Positions 1-10,932 of a stretch of DNA of 64,000 nt are shown piece by piece. Origin of the DNA: Lateolabrax maculatus (Eukaryota > Chordata > Actinopteri > Acropomatiformes > Lateolabracidae). The notes beneath the pieces were generated by a model. It had not been told where the DNA came from, did no database searches, and worked only from the letters and a program-made list of their open reading frames with translations. Location of the stretch: assembly GCA_031216445.1 (NCBI GenBank), contig CM062215.1, forward strand, positions 1,360,501 to 1,424,500. Reading direction: 5' to 3'. A program made the position numbers and the translations under genes. The first letter of the stretch is position 1. Each line of letters starts with the position of its first letter.

Positions 1-1058
1 TTCAAGGTCAAATTGTGATGATGATCACAAAACAATCAAAAAACCCTCCGAAGTTGCAGAAAAGTAGTTAGAAGCAGATGTTTTCATAAAGTCATGCAGT
101 AAATGTAAAATATAGTAAATAATAATAATAATAATAATAATAGTAAATATAAAGGGTATAAATGTGTAGTTTTATTTATTCCTGTTGTTTTGTGAAAATA
201 TACAAGTTTTTCAGCCAATCAGACTATTTTGTGTCATCTTTGTAATTGTTTTTAATGACTTTGCACCCACGACCAAATTAATTTCCTTTTTTTGGAAAAT
301 ATACTTGAACTTTCAGAGAAGTAAGAGAATCGCAATATTTCAGTGCAAAAGATTTGCAAACCAAAAAAGGGAACTCACTTTAAAGTCACTCTGTGCTCCA
401 CGCAAGTTATCAGATTGTTTCTACATCATAAAGATGTGAGAAGACGAACTCATTTTATTATTTGTAACAGAAGCGTTTGGACTGAGAGTCATGGACACAA
501 ACTGTTCTTCTGTGGACAAAAACTGCTGAAAACATTCATCCAGTGCATCATCATGTGAAGGTCATCGCAGAATACCAGTTTTAAAGTCTGCACAGCGTGA
601 ACAAAATACTGAAGTTCAAGTGCTTTATTAATAAAATCATGTTATTTTGTGTCCCATTGAAGATAAAAGACTGAACACTGGGTTTGTTCATAAATCTCTT
701 CACGTTTATTTTCCTGCAGGAAACAGCTCCGAGTACAAAAATCCTCGTTCTCTCATTGACATGATACACAAAATAAAACACAGAAGAAGAAAAATGTGTT
801 GTCTTCAGCTGCTGCATGCTGTCAGGCATCAATGAGTGATAAATACGGCTAAATGTGACACTATTAAAGCACTGCAGTGACATGAGAAGATAAATACATG
901 AAGATGATGATGTTTACATGCATCTGAAGGCTGAAAACACAAGGTGAGGTGAAAGCTTCCCGGTGATCACCCAGATGTGTGGACTGATGGCACTTGAAGG
1001 CCCCCTGCTGTTCACAGGAACACACTGCACTCCTCCTCCAGTTGTAGTGGTGGTCATT

Positions 1059-1110
<52 letters not shown>

Positions 1111-1122
1111 TGTGTTTGTGTC
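1..1122 (-). other. dynlt3 3' UTR and downstream flank
   Basis: No convincing coding exon is visible here. The part nearest the dynlt3 stop should be its 3' UTR. On the minus strand, AATAAA hexamers occur at 705-710 and 624-629, about 420 and 500 bp past the stop, and are candidate poly(A) signals. A short (AAT)n run lies near 121-141. The small open frames in this stretch have no recognisable protein character. Confidence 0.5.
1065..1107. repeat. (TG)n microsatellite in dynlt3 3' UTR
   Basis: About 21 TG units on the plus strand, so the dynlt3 mRNA would carry a (CA)n tract starting roughly 16 nt after its stop codon. CA-rich RNA is a known target of hnRNP L. That it acts here is inference only. 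Confidence 0.9.
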
Positions 1123-2770
1123 CTACGCGATGGCCACAGCAAACACACCGACCACGCAGTACATGGTGCGGTTTTCCCATCTGACAGTGCAGCTTCCTGC
1201 AGAGACAAAACAACAACCATATGAGTGTTCAGACAGAAGAGACACAAGAGACTTAAGGTAGAAGAGACAAATCAAGAAGAACTGAAGAACAGATGAGAAC
1301 TAAAGGTGGAAAGCTGTGTGATCAATACCATGAATAGTAGCATCATCCCAGTTCAATGTCATCCCTCACTTTAACTGAGAAAAGCCACCATTAATGTCAT
1401 TAGTTACACCTTTGCTTGTCCTGCAGTGAGTCAGGTGTATTAGTCATTGTACTGAAAACATAATAATCATACCTCTGAGATTTTGGTCTCTTGGTATAAA
1501 GTTATAATTGTCTGATATCAGCATCTACACTAACTTTCTGCACTGCTCTGACAGCTGCTTACCGTCCATGGCAGTGTCCCAGTAGCAGGAGTTAGCGGTG
1601 TGGAGGCCTGCTCCTGTTTTCTGCATCACAGCACATGTCACTGCACGGAGAAACAGTCACAATAAACATTTTATTCCATTTGTTTTCTATCTTTAATAAT
1701 ATATAAACACCTGCAGATTTGGATGCAGGTACACTTACGATAGAAAATTATACTTTGGGGAATCGGGACAGGAAGACATTTTCTTTCTTACATGTTGAAA
1801 AAGTAAAATTTCACAGTAAAATCAGCACCCGCACTACGGACAAACACATACCGATGTACTTGTATGGTTTCCCCTGTTTGACCAGCTGTGTGAGGCAGCG
1901 CTCCACGATGCTGGCGGTCCATTTGTTCACCTGACCCTGGCTGTAGTCGTCAGTCCCAACCACACTCTCGATACACTGAGAGAATCACACACACACACAC
2001 ACACTCATGAGACTACAGCTCAGTGTTTAGAGTCATGTGGAAGTCACTGGGTGCTGTTTCCCCCGGAGGAGACTGAAATAAAGTGTGAACACTGTTCTTC
2101 ACTAAACCTCTCAAACCACAGCACAGTACAGCAGAAGTTTTATTAAGAGCATTTATATTTTTCTTCCTCTTTAATGTATTTTCTGCAGACCTGAACTCTT
2201 GATAAGGAAGATTATTTTGGATTTATTGATTGAATGTGCATACATTTATAATGCATACTTTAACTCAATTCAACTGTCAAACGGAGTAATAAAGTAACAA
2301 AGAGTAAAGGGGGAAGTTGATGTTACCTCTTTGACGATGTTATCAGCCTCTTCAGAGTTAAAGGAGCCCTGAAAAATACATATAAAAAAATTATAAATAT
2401 GAGCCAGCGCAGGTTATCATACATATATACCTTCTCATTACAAAAACTACTAAAGTAAAAACTAACTACAGTATAACTGTAAACCCATGAAAGACACAGA
2501 ATGAGATTAAAAACAGACAATAACACACAACAGGAATCATATATAATTCATAATGTCTCTTTGGTAACACCCTGGTAACTTATCTGCAGTGTTAAATAAT
2601 GATTTTAAACCGATAAATACAGTTTTAGCGTCAGAAATCATCTCGGGCTCAGGTCGGCGTCAGGAGTGGCTAGCTAACCGGCTAGCTAATATCTAACATC
2701 ACGTATCAAAAAAACGAACACAAATGTAAATTCAGGGACTTACCTCGTTGCCGTTATGATATTCCTCCAT
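1123..2770 (-). CDS. dynlt3: Dynein light chain Tctex-type 3 (five exons)
   Basis: This is a cytoplasmic dynein light chain of the Tctex family, a homodimeric adaptor that binds the dynein intermediate chain and cargo. Coding exons on the minus strand are 2744-2770, 2327-2368, 1852-1975, 1563-1640 and 1123-1196, all with GT-AG borders and matching phases. The product is about 114 aa, against 116 in human DYNLT3. It begins MEEYHNGNE and keeps the family motifs EEADNIVKE, NKWTASIVE, GKPYKYI, SCYWDT and TVRWENRTM, followed by a short hydrophobic end. A second in-frame ATG lies three codons upstream (2779). I chose the inner one because human DYNLT3 begins MEEYH. The upstream flank is GC-richer. 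The next gene, rpgr, lies on the same strand, as in human Xp11.4. Confidence 0.93.
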
Positions 2771-3111
2771 ACCTGTCATCTATCGCCGGTCCACGGCGGT
2801 TACAGTCTTTGTTTTTACCGTTAAAAATAGAAGAAAAGCTAATTTACTGGCAGAACCACACGGAGCTCTTGTGGACTTCCGGCGAGCTGTCAACAGTCAG
2901 CGGCTAAAGGAGGCCACGAAGAAGAAACCACGGTTAGACAAGCGGCGCCACCTGCCGGTGGGAACCGGACACGCATCTCCGAGTTTTAACGGTAATTCAC
3001 CGACGTTTGTTCCATTAAAACATCCTCAAAACGCGAAAAAGACACAGACACACAAATACTGGAGAGAGTCCTGTCATTTCTCTAGACTCACCTCTCAGGC
3101 GGGTAGTGTAG

Positions 3112-3329
3112 CCCTTCTTCTTCTTCTTCTTCTTCGCCTTCGCCTTCGCCTTCGCCTTCGCCTTCGCCTTCTTCTTCTTCTTCTTCTTCTTCTTCTTCTT
3201 TTTTCTTCTTCTTCTTCTTCTTCTTCTTCTTCTTCTTTCTTCTTCTTCTTCTTCTTCTTCTTTTTTTCTTCTTCTTCTTTTTTTCTTCTTCTTCTTCTTT
3301 TCTTCTTCTTCTTCTTCTTCTCCTCCCCT
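3112..3329. repeat. Homopyrimidine CTT/CGCCTT tract
   Basis: About 215 bp of pyrimidine-rich sequence on the plus strand, 340 bp upstream of the dynlt3 start. It consists of CTT units, a block of TTCGCC hexamers near 3135-3170, then pure C/T to 3329. The complementary strand is purine-rich. The long Arg/Glu/Lys and Leu/Ser open frames across it are products of the repeat. Confidence 0.9.
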
Positions 3330-4307
3330 GTTGTTTTTACTACTCTTTCATCTAATTTACTGAAATGTGGCTTCCCACTCCTGTATGGAAAACTGTGTTT
3401 AAAGGAGTCTCCCTTCAATGTTTCTTTGCTGGCATTTTGGTAATAATTACATTTAAAAAAGATATTTACTTATTTTGAATGCATATGTGTCCAAATCAAT
3501 TTCTTATTACTTTAATTCTAAAACTGAAATCTCTGCAACATATACTTAAAACCAATCTGCAAACTACCACAGGTTTTAAGTGATAACACATTTTTTATAT
3601 AGTCTTCTACTAACTAACTGCTGTTTTGAGAGACGAGCATTATGTTTTGAAGACTTTCTGCCAGTGATGTAAAAGAAATCAGGAAACCAACTGACGAATC
3701 TGACCATTTCCAGGTGATGATACACATGGTGAAGACGGGGGACACAATGAAGATATAATAAAGCTATATATATACATTGACTGTGCTTTCTATAATAATG
3801 TAACAAAAATAAGATAAGCTACTTAAAGCTCTGTATTTTAATGCACTAATGACATAAAATCATGATTAGTTTTCTTACACTTTATGATACACATACAGCT
3901 CGTAAATATATATATACTATAGTAAATGTATTTGTTCATTTTCAGCCCTGATTACTGTCTGCAGGTATTCCTTTAAGGGAATCAGGTAACATTTCCACAG
4001 ACACCAAACCGAAGCAGACCTGGGCTTTTCTCAGGCCTGAATATTAAGTTACAATGTGAAAACTGCAGAAAATCAAAAAAAAAAAAAAACATTGTGTAAC
4101 AAAAACAACATGTTCAGTTTTATATCAAAATGCTTTACTGATATCACAAAAATCCAAATGATAAAAAATGAACATGAGAGTCAGTTAAATGAGATTATCA
4201 TGTCAGAATATAAAACTGTTGCATCTCCTTGAAATGCATACAGATCACATCAAAAGTGCAAATGTGCTCAAGGACCATGTCACAATAAATAAGACTCTTT
4301 ACATCCT

Positions 4308-4344
<37 letters not shown>

Positions 4345-5499
4345 GCCTTGAGGCTCAGCTGGGTAGGAAATATGTGCCACATAACAAAAACTACAAACTT
4401 TAAAGGTAAAAACCGCCCAGCAACACGGTGATGCTGGTCATACTGGTGCAGGAGGAGGCTCAGCTGTAGGGCACTTGTGAACAGACAGTGGTTGAAGTGT
4501 AGTGGTTGATTTAAAGCTGCACTGGCAGAGACGGCAAGTTGGTGGCTCCAAATAGAAGCAAAAGGGTTAAATTCACAGAAATCCTGTCAGGTGACCAACC
4601 AGACTTGTTTTTGATTACATCATAACACCAAAAACCAATCAATTTTGGATCTCGCCCTTAGAGGAGTACTCCACTTAATGTTAAAATCCTTAAGAGGTAT
4701 GGAAGCCCAGAGAGGCAAGTGAGAAGAAAGAAAATATTCTGGTTATCCGTTTTCTAAGTCTGATCTAAATTGCTTTCTCTCCTGTTGTTTTCATCTGTGA
4801 AACAGGTGGAAAAAAGGGTTTGACGTGCAAAATTGTTGTGTTTGTTGTTGTAATACTCATTTTGGCCACAGAAAGTGTTCACCACAATCCCGTGTTCTAA
4901 ATCAAAATGCATTTCTAGCCAAGACATACATGACAGTAATGTTACATAACTTGCCAACACACAATATATGCACCTTGTGTTTAGTGCATGGAGAAATTAA
5001 AACCCACCTGGAAGGAAACACAAATGGTTTTAGTCTATTGGCGTAGTGCTGCACTTCAGCCTCTTGTGGCTGTAAAAGTATTACAACAACAAACACTTAA
5101 AAACATGTTAAAAAGTAACTTGGGAACTTTACCCTGGCAAAACCTTAAAAAAAAAAAAAAAAAAGTAAAAAGAAAAAAGTAAGCAAAACTTTTTCTCCCA
5201 AACCTGTTTCACAGAAGAAAAGAAATTAAGGAATTTAGAAAGATTGTCCTGGCAAACCTTTTCTTTTTTTGCCTTTTACACAATAGAAAACAATTTAGAT
5301 CAGACTTTGAAATATCTTTTCCTCACGTAGTCAGACTTCAAGGACGCACACAATGTGTTCTGGTGATTAACACTGAATGCTCGTTTACAAGAAAACTCCA
5401 CAGGGCCCCTTTAAGTGGGACTCTGCCTTGTTGCTAACAAACCTTTTCACACTTTGGTCGGACTTTTCCAGAGGCCACCTGAGAGTTTGGTTGCTGGGA
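3330..5499. other. dynlt3-rpgr interval, no gene seen
   Basis: This is an AT-rich interval between dynlt3 and the last rpgr coding exon. Part of it should be the 3' UTR of the rpgr form that ends at 5500. It holds a (CA)n run at 4314-4341, an A-rich run near 5146-5164, and at about 4698 one end (TATGGAAGCCC) of the short repeat family that also occurs near 22085, 33050 and 48183. I see no exon with both splice sites and family similarity. Confidence 0.5.
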
Positions 5500-6701
5500 T
5501 CAGAGGACGGTGCAGGCTCCGGAGCGAGGGCCTCGGGCTCCAGAGGGCAAAGATCGTCGCTGGGCTCCGCCTGTGTTTGTCTCTGGGTCGCTGCTCCCAG
5601 CAGCGGTGGATGGAGGCTCTATCGGGATGGCTGCGTCCCCACGGACGGGGGCCTCCGCTGGGTTTTGGTCCCTGCCGTTGGTGTGCTTCGCCCTGGAGAA
5701 GGACAGCCGTCTGAAGAGAGACAGCTGAGAGAAGGACAAAGGCGCTGAAACACCTTCACTTAATAAGCTTCCTCGATTTAAACTTTCTAAAAAGCTACCC
5801 AGAGAGCTGAAGTGGAGCCAGAAAATGAGTGTTTACATGCACACTAGTATCCTGATTTAGTGTCTTGTCCATATTCAGGATATGACGTTTACATGGAGCT
5901 GGTTATTCACGTCTCTGTATACATGACATAAATATAGTTTATGATTGTCTGGACACCAAATTTACTACTTTTTATGGCTTTATTTTCTCCATCTCCAAAA
6001 AACATTTGTAATAAAGTAAATATCCAAAATCCAGCCCTACAACATAACCCCGCTCAAAGGTACGTTGGTGTTCATTTGTGTAGACCGGGTTGGTAAATTT
6101 AATAATAGTATGTATGTTATCTTCAGCAAAGCTCTTGTACCTTTTTGTTGGAGCCTGATTGGCTTTTGGAGCTGCCATCTGCCACCCCATTGGCTGGTTT
6201 GGTGCCATCATCAGTCTTTTCTTCCCCTGTAGTGTCAGGCTGCTCTATGATTTCAGCTGCTGTTGATAAAAAAAAACACTAGTTTGATCTACATTTCTCT
6301 TATTATTATTATTATCACCCTGTAAGTCTTTTGGCTGTTTGGATGCAGGTTTTTATCCTCACGACCTTGTTTTAAAAACATAATCTGTGAACGTTTCTGT
6401 ACATGATTCATGTGTTCACCTTTCTGCTCTCCGTCATGTCTGGATTCTTCTTTCAGCTCTGCAGGCTTCTGGAAAGATCCGACGTTACATGTTAGTGTCA
6501 ACATAAAAAACTGATGAATAAATCAATAACAAATGATAAACCTACGGGACTCCGAGTCTCCTCTGATGGTTTCTCTGTCGAGTCGTCCAAACTTGAGGAC
6601 GCATCATTATTCTCTTCCTCTTCCTCTTTTTCATCGACATTGTCCTCCTCTTCCTCTTCTTCATCTTCTTCTTCTCCTTCCTCTTCACCTTTGCTCCACG
6701 T
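5500..6701 (-). CDS. rpgr: rpgr constitutive-form 3' exons with C-terminal CAAX box
   Basis: Four exons lie 3' of the ORF15 exon and join in frame: 6546-6701 (Glu-rich, starts TWSKGEEEG), 6420-6468 (KPAELKEESRH), 6141-6259 (AEIIEQPDTTGEE) and 5500-5724 (starts LSLFRRLSFSRAK). Phases run 0, 0, 1 and 0. The last exon ends SGACTVL-stop, a CAAX box whose final Leu predicts geranylgeranylation. In mammals the RPGR exon 1-19 isoform also ends in a prenylated CAAX box that binds PDE6D. The donor that feeds this branch is uncertain: one in-phase candidate inside the ORF15 exon is GAG|gtgaaag at 10453. An extra exon could also lie between 6701 and 8923. The exon at 6141-6259 has a NAGNAG acceptor. Confidence 0.78.
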
Positions 6702-8148
6702 CTGAGCAAATCCTTTTGTCAAATCCTGACAAAAAGAGGGAACATTTAAGACATGAAAGAGAACAACACTGCCAACACAGTCCATCTTTAGTTTTTAAAA
6801 AGTAGTTTTACTTGTTTCGACAGTTTTATAGAAACGAGTATCAGTATATTCCAACAAAAACAAGACATCATTTGAATAACTTTAAATAACTTGCTTGGTA
6901 AACTGGTTGAGACAAGCTCTAGTAGCAGATGGAAAGCTGTACATACAAGGGAACAGGAGTTAAAATAAGGAGGAAAGGAGGAAATTGTGGAAGGACAGGA
7001 CACACAAAGTAGGACAGGAAAAGAAAAGTAATAAAATCCTGGAAAAAACTCTCAGCATCTTCACTGTTGAATAAATAAGTTAAGATGCCGAGCAGCATTG
7101 AGCTCCTGCAGACTACAGCAGGGAATGATGGGAAGGGATTACAGGAGGGATTATAAACACAAAGACGTGGCTGGAAGAAGAAAACAATCCCCACCTGATC
7201 CTGAAACCGGACAGTAAAACACTTATCAAACCAGTGAATGAGACGTCAGGATTTATGGAAGTTTTTCTTTTATTTATTACCAGTCTTGTTCCAGTCTCTC
7301 AGATGTAAGAATATGTTGCTTTTCTCTGTTTTAATCTTTGTAAACGTAATATTTCCGGGTCAAGAAGTGAAGACGTCGGGCATTGGCTTGAAAATGAAAA
7401 TATCAACAGCTGCAGCCCCAGAAATGTCAAATTCCTGAGTAATGTTTCAAATTTCTGGACTGGACTTGAAAATATATAACGTCTGATTATCAAGATGTTC
7501 TTATGCAGTTTCAAAAAACTATTCAGAAGTTGAGTTGATTTTATGCATTTCTGCCACAATGAAGAGAAATATGGATATTTGAAAAAAAAATATATATATA
7601 CATACATATATATTATATATATATAATATTGAATTGTCTTTATGTATATGAAATGTGCTAAACATATTCCCTGTATGTGAAAACACACAAAAACAACACA
7701 AATGAAATAAAACACAAATATTTATTATAAACACAGAAATGAGTAAAAACAGAAAAATAAAGCAGAAAGAAGGAACAAGCAGGGAGAAGAATAAATCCAC
7801 ATTAAAATGTAAACTTTTTAATTTGCCAAAGATGAAAGCAGCCTGTCAGAAGAACATTAAACTTGTATTTTAGTTTCAATATTGGAATATTGAATCCCAG
7901 TCATACCATGCTAAGCCTACTCTATAAATCAGTGTTTAAACGTTTTTATAATACATTTATCATATATATGATACATGAGCTGTCACTGAGAGAAGTAAAC
8001 CAACACATTAAAAGCAAAACTCGAGATGATTTTCATCTGAATCTGAGGGCTAAATTATAAAAGCTGTTCTGAATAAAACGTGAAGACAGAAACAGAAACA
8101 CTGATTACATGTGAGATACGAGCAAAAAGGCACTCTGTTGGGAGCCTC

Positions 8149-8553
8149 AATTCAGACCGATCAATACCGACCCTCAATTCAGACCGATCAATACCGACCC
8201 TCAATTCAGACCGATCGATACCGACCCCCAATTCAGACCGATCAATACCGACCCTCAATTCAGACCGATCAATACCGACCCTCAATTCAGACCGATCAAT
8301 ACCGACCCTCAATTCAGACCGATCGATACCGACCCCCAATTCAGACCGATCAATACCGACCCTCAATTCAGACCGATCAATACCGACCGTCAATTCAGAC
8401 CGATCAATACCGACCCTCAATTCAGACCGATCGATACCGACCCCCAATTCAGACCGATCAATACCGACCCTCAATTCAGACCGATCAATACCGACCCTCA
8501 ATTCAGACCGATCAATACCGACCCTCAATTCAGACCGATCGATACCAACCCCC
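8149..8553. repeat. 27-bp minisatellite, 15 units, four-unit higher-order period
   Basis: Fifteen head-to-tail 27-bp units of the type AATTCAGACCGATCAATACC plus seven bases. There are no spacers. Units 3, 7, 11 and 15 carry linked changes (GATCGATACC in place of GATCAATACC, and CCCCC in place of CCCTC), so the array has a 108-bp period with a shortened first block. It lies about 370 bp 3' of the rpgr ORF15 stop, so it is in that isoform's 3' flank or UTR and in an intron of the CAAX form. Because 27 is a multiple of 3, the array stays open in several frames on both strands. I do not regard these as genes. Confidence 0.95.
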
Positions 8554-8922
8554 AAATACTTTCAGGCGCATTGGAATTCTGGTGAAAAATCACGATTCTG
8601 GAAAGGCTCAAGCCAAAATCTTAGTTTTAGAAAAACATGTAGCTGCTAAAGTCAAAGTCATGTGATCCATTGGTGATGTAAACAGTATTGACGAGTGCAG
8701 CTCTGGCTTTTAGGGCTGAAATCATCAGCTGATCGATCGATTGGTCAGGGAATGTAAAAGCAGTTGAATCACTTCTTTGTTTAAGTTGTTCATGAGGTAA
8801 AAACACCAGATCTAGTTTCTCAAACGTTGTTTTGAAGGATTGTAAAGTGAATATCTTTCATTTTCTCTATTTCCTGATCCTGATACAACCGATTGATCGA
8901 TGATAATATTTGATAATAATAG

Positions 8923-10932
8923 TTATTTCAGGTTGAGGTACTGAGGAAGAACGTCATCCCAGAACTCCTCTGCCTCGCCAGCTGCCTGACCTTTGACCCC
9001 TGACCTCAGTTTACCTCCAGATTTACTTCTTTGTCTTTTCACTTCGGCAGACTTTTTCTTTTTTACAACCTCTTCTTCCTCTTCCTCTTCTTCTTCCTCC
9101 TCCTCCTCCTCTTCTTCATCCTCCGCCTCCTCCTCATCTTTGTTTTCAGCCTCTTCCTCCTCAGCCTCTTCCTCACTTTTTTGATCATCTTTTTCTTCTT
9201 CTTCTTCTTCTTCTTCCTCCACCACTTCTTCCTCACTCTCTTTTTCCTCTTCTGCCTCTTCTTCCTCACCACTCTCTTCATCTGCTTCTTCTTCTTCGAC
9301 CTCTTCCTCCTCTTCCACCTCTTCTCCCTCCTCTTCTCCACTTTCCTCCTCATTTTCACTCTCTTCTTCCTCTCTGCTGTTTTCCTCTGCCTCCTCCTCT
9401 TCCTCTTCAGCACTACTCTCTTTTTTCTCCTCCTCCTCTTCCTCTCCTTCTCCCTCTGTCTTACTCTCTGCATCACTCTCTTCTCTCTCCTCCACAGACT
9501 CACTTTCACCTTCCTCTTCCTCACCCTCACTTTCTACATCCCCCTCCTCTTCTTCACCTTCCTCCTCATTTTCAGACTCTCTTCCTTTGCTCTCTACCTG
9601 GTGACTCGAGTCTTCCTCGCTTTCCTCTTCCTCCTCCTCTTCGGCCTCTTCTACATCACTTCCTTTGTTGTCTTTCTCTTCAGTCTCTTCTTCACTTTCA
9701 CTTCCTGCCGCCCCACTTTCTTCCTCTTCCTCTTCCTCCTCTTCCTCTTCCTCAGCACTGCTCCCTTCATCTGTTTCCGACTCATCTTCTGGTTGAATAG
9801 TGTCGCTCCCTTCGTCTTCTTCTTCTTCTTCTGTTACTTTCTCGATGCTGTGACTGACTTCCTCCTCCTCCTCCTCACTTACTTCTACACTCTTTGTCGG
9901 CCCTCCTTCCTCCTCCTCCTCCTCCTCACTTACTTCTACACTCTTTGTCTGCCCTCCTTCCTCCTCCTCCTCCTCCTCCTCCTCCTCCTCACTTACTTCT
10001 ACACTCTTTGTCTGCCCTCCTTCCTCCTCCTCCTCCTCCTCCTCCTCCTCCTCCTCCTCCTGTTTGGCCGTCACAGAGTCTGTCTGCTCTTCCTGACTTT
10101 CGTCCTGACTCGTTTCAGCTGCAGGTACAATGTTGATACTAACTGCAGATTTGTTGCTATAATCGACGGCGTAGGACTCTGATTCCTCGCTCCGTGACTT
10201 CCCCGCTCTGTCCTCCAGGACGCCGCGGCTGCTCTCGGACGGCGACGGCGAGCTGAGGCGGCTTCGCGACGCCACCTTTTGCGTTAACATCGATCCTGCT
10301 GCGAGAGCGGCCGCTCCGAGCAGGCTGAGATTTGACGCCTCCTTCTGTGTTTCTTTTGCCAGTTTTGACTCCTTCTTTGACTGAGCCTCTTTTTTGTTTT
10401 TCTCGTTCTTAGACTTTTTAGAAAAATCTTTAGAGTTTGAGTTTTCTTTCACCTCAGAGAGCTGTCGAGGACTCTCTGAGCTCTCTTCATCCGAGGCATC
10501 CCTCAGAAGACTACGTTTACCTCCTGCATGTTCACTTGGTTTGCGTTTAACACTGGGAGGTTTAGGCTGCATTTGTTTAACTTTCGCCAGAGCAGATTCA
10601 GAGCCGCTGCCTGAAACTGTCCTTCTGGTGTTAGGACTTTGTTTCGAGTCTGGTACCGGCTTCCTGCCAACTTCTATCAGCTGGCCTTCCCCCTCGACTG
10701 GCCTGAGCCGCCGCTTGGACGCTGCCTTGTTAATGTCTCCTACATTCGGAGGTTTGTTTTTACTCGGCTTCCTCTGCAGCTCCTCCACAGCCATGATCAG
10801 ATTCTCTTTGTTCTGGTGGGTTGTTTTCTGTCTCTGTGGGCTCTGAGGGGCCAGAGAGCGAGCGCTGTGGCCCCTCAGGAGCTCGGTGGGTAACGCCCGG
10901 CGAGGAGAGGCTGCCTCGCTCTTTCGAGACGA
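8923..10932 (-). CDS. rpgr: rpgr ORF15 terminal exon (Glu-rich)
   Basis: A single 2.0 kb exon of 669 codons. It opens with a Ser/Lys/Arg-rich segment, passes into a long acidic region of Glu with Ser, Gly and Asp (about 9060-10075), turns basic (KKKKSAEVKRQRSK) and ends EEFWDDVLPQYLNLK-stop. Human ORF15 ends KFWNNVLPHYLELK, so the conserved C-terminal motif is intact. In mammals the Glu/Gly tract is polyglutamylated by TTLL5, recruited through the C-terminal basic domain. EEGE-type sites are present here, but the tract is much poorer in Gly than human. The acceptor is probably the AG at 10933-10934, after a TTTTTCTTC stretch. The purine-rich coding strand is repetitive and prone to length change and sequencing error. 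Confidence 0.9.
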   Translation of the reverse strand, partial: SSRKSEAASPRRALPTELLRGHSARSLAPQSPQRQKTTHQNKENLIMAVEELQRKPSKNKPPNVGDINKAASKRRLRPVEGEGQLIEVGRKPVPDSKQSPNTRRTVSGSGSESALAKVKQMQPKPPSVKRKPSEHAGGKRSLLRDASDEESSESPRQLSEVKENSNSKDFSKKSKNEKNKKEAQSKKESKLAKETQKEASNLSLLGAAALAAGSMLTQKVASRSRLSSPSPSESSRGVLEDRAGKSRSEESESYAVDYSNKSAVSINIVPAAETSQDESQEEQTDSVTAKQEEEEEEEEEEEEEGGQTKSVEVSEEEEEEEEEEEGGQTKSVEVSEEEEEEEGGPTKSVEVSEEEEEEVSHSIEKVTEEEEEDEGSDTIQPEDESETDEGSSAEEEEEEEEEEEESGAAGSESEEETEEKDNKGSDVEEAEEEEEEESEEDSSHQVESKGRESENEEEGEEEEGDVESEGEEEEGESESVEEREESDAESKTEGEGEEEEEEKKESSAEEEEEEAEENSREEEESENEEESGEEEGEEVEEEEEVEEEEADEESGEEEEAEEEKESEEEVVEEEEEEEEEKDDQKSEEEAEEEEAENKDEEEAEDEEEEEEEEEEEEEEEEVVKKKKSAEVKRQRSKSGGKLRSGVKGQAAGEAEEFWDDVLPQYLNLK

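Noticed and set aside
3095..3443. Arg/Glu/Lys-rich and Leu/Ser-rich frames
   Set aside because: Low-complexity products of the CTT/TTCGCC tract upstream of dynlt3.
7000..7250. Possible extra rpgr exon between 6701 and 8923
   Set aside because: AG sites follow pyrimidine runs, but no segment has a matching donor, correct phase and RPGR-like sequence.
8149..8553. Regular 27-bp repeats resembling a CRISPR array
   Set aside because: The units are directly adjacent with no unique spacers, and the host is a vertebrate.
8055..8665. Open frames of 166-189 codons on both strands with 9-residue repeats (NSDRSIPTL and others)
   Set aside because: All follow from a 27-bp tandem repeat that is open in several frames. 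No start context, splice sites or homology support a protein.
9031..10182. 383-codon plus-strand open frame rich in Leu and Phe
   Set aside because: It is the antisense of the rpgr ORF15 Glu-rich exon; a purine-rich coding strand leaves the complement free of stops. The opposite frame has conserved ends and splice context.
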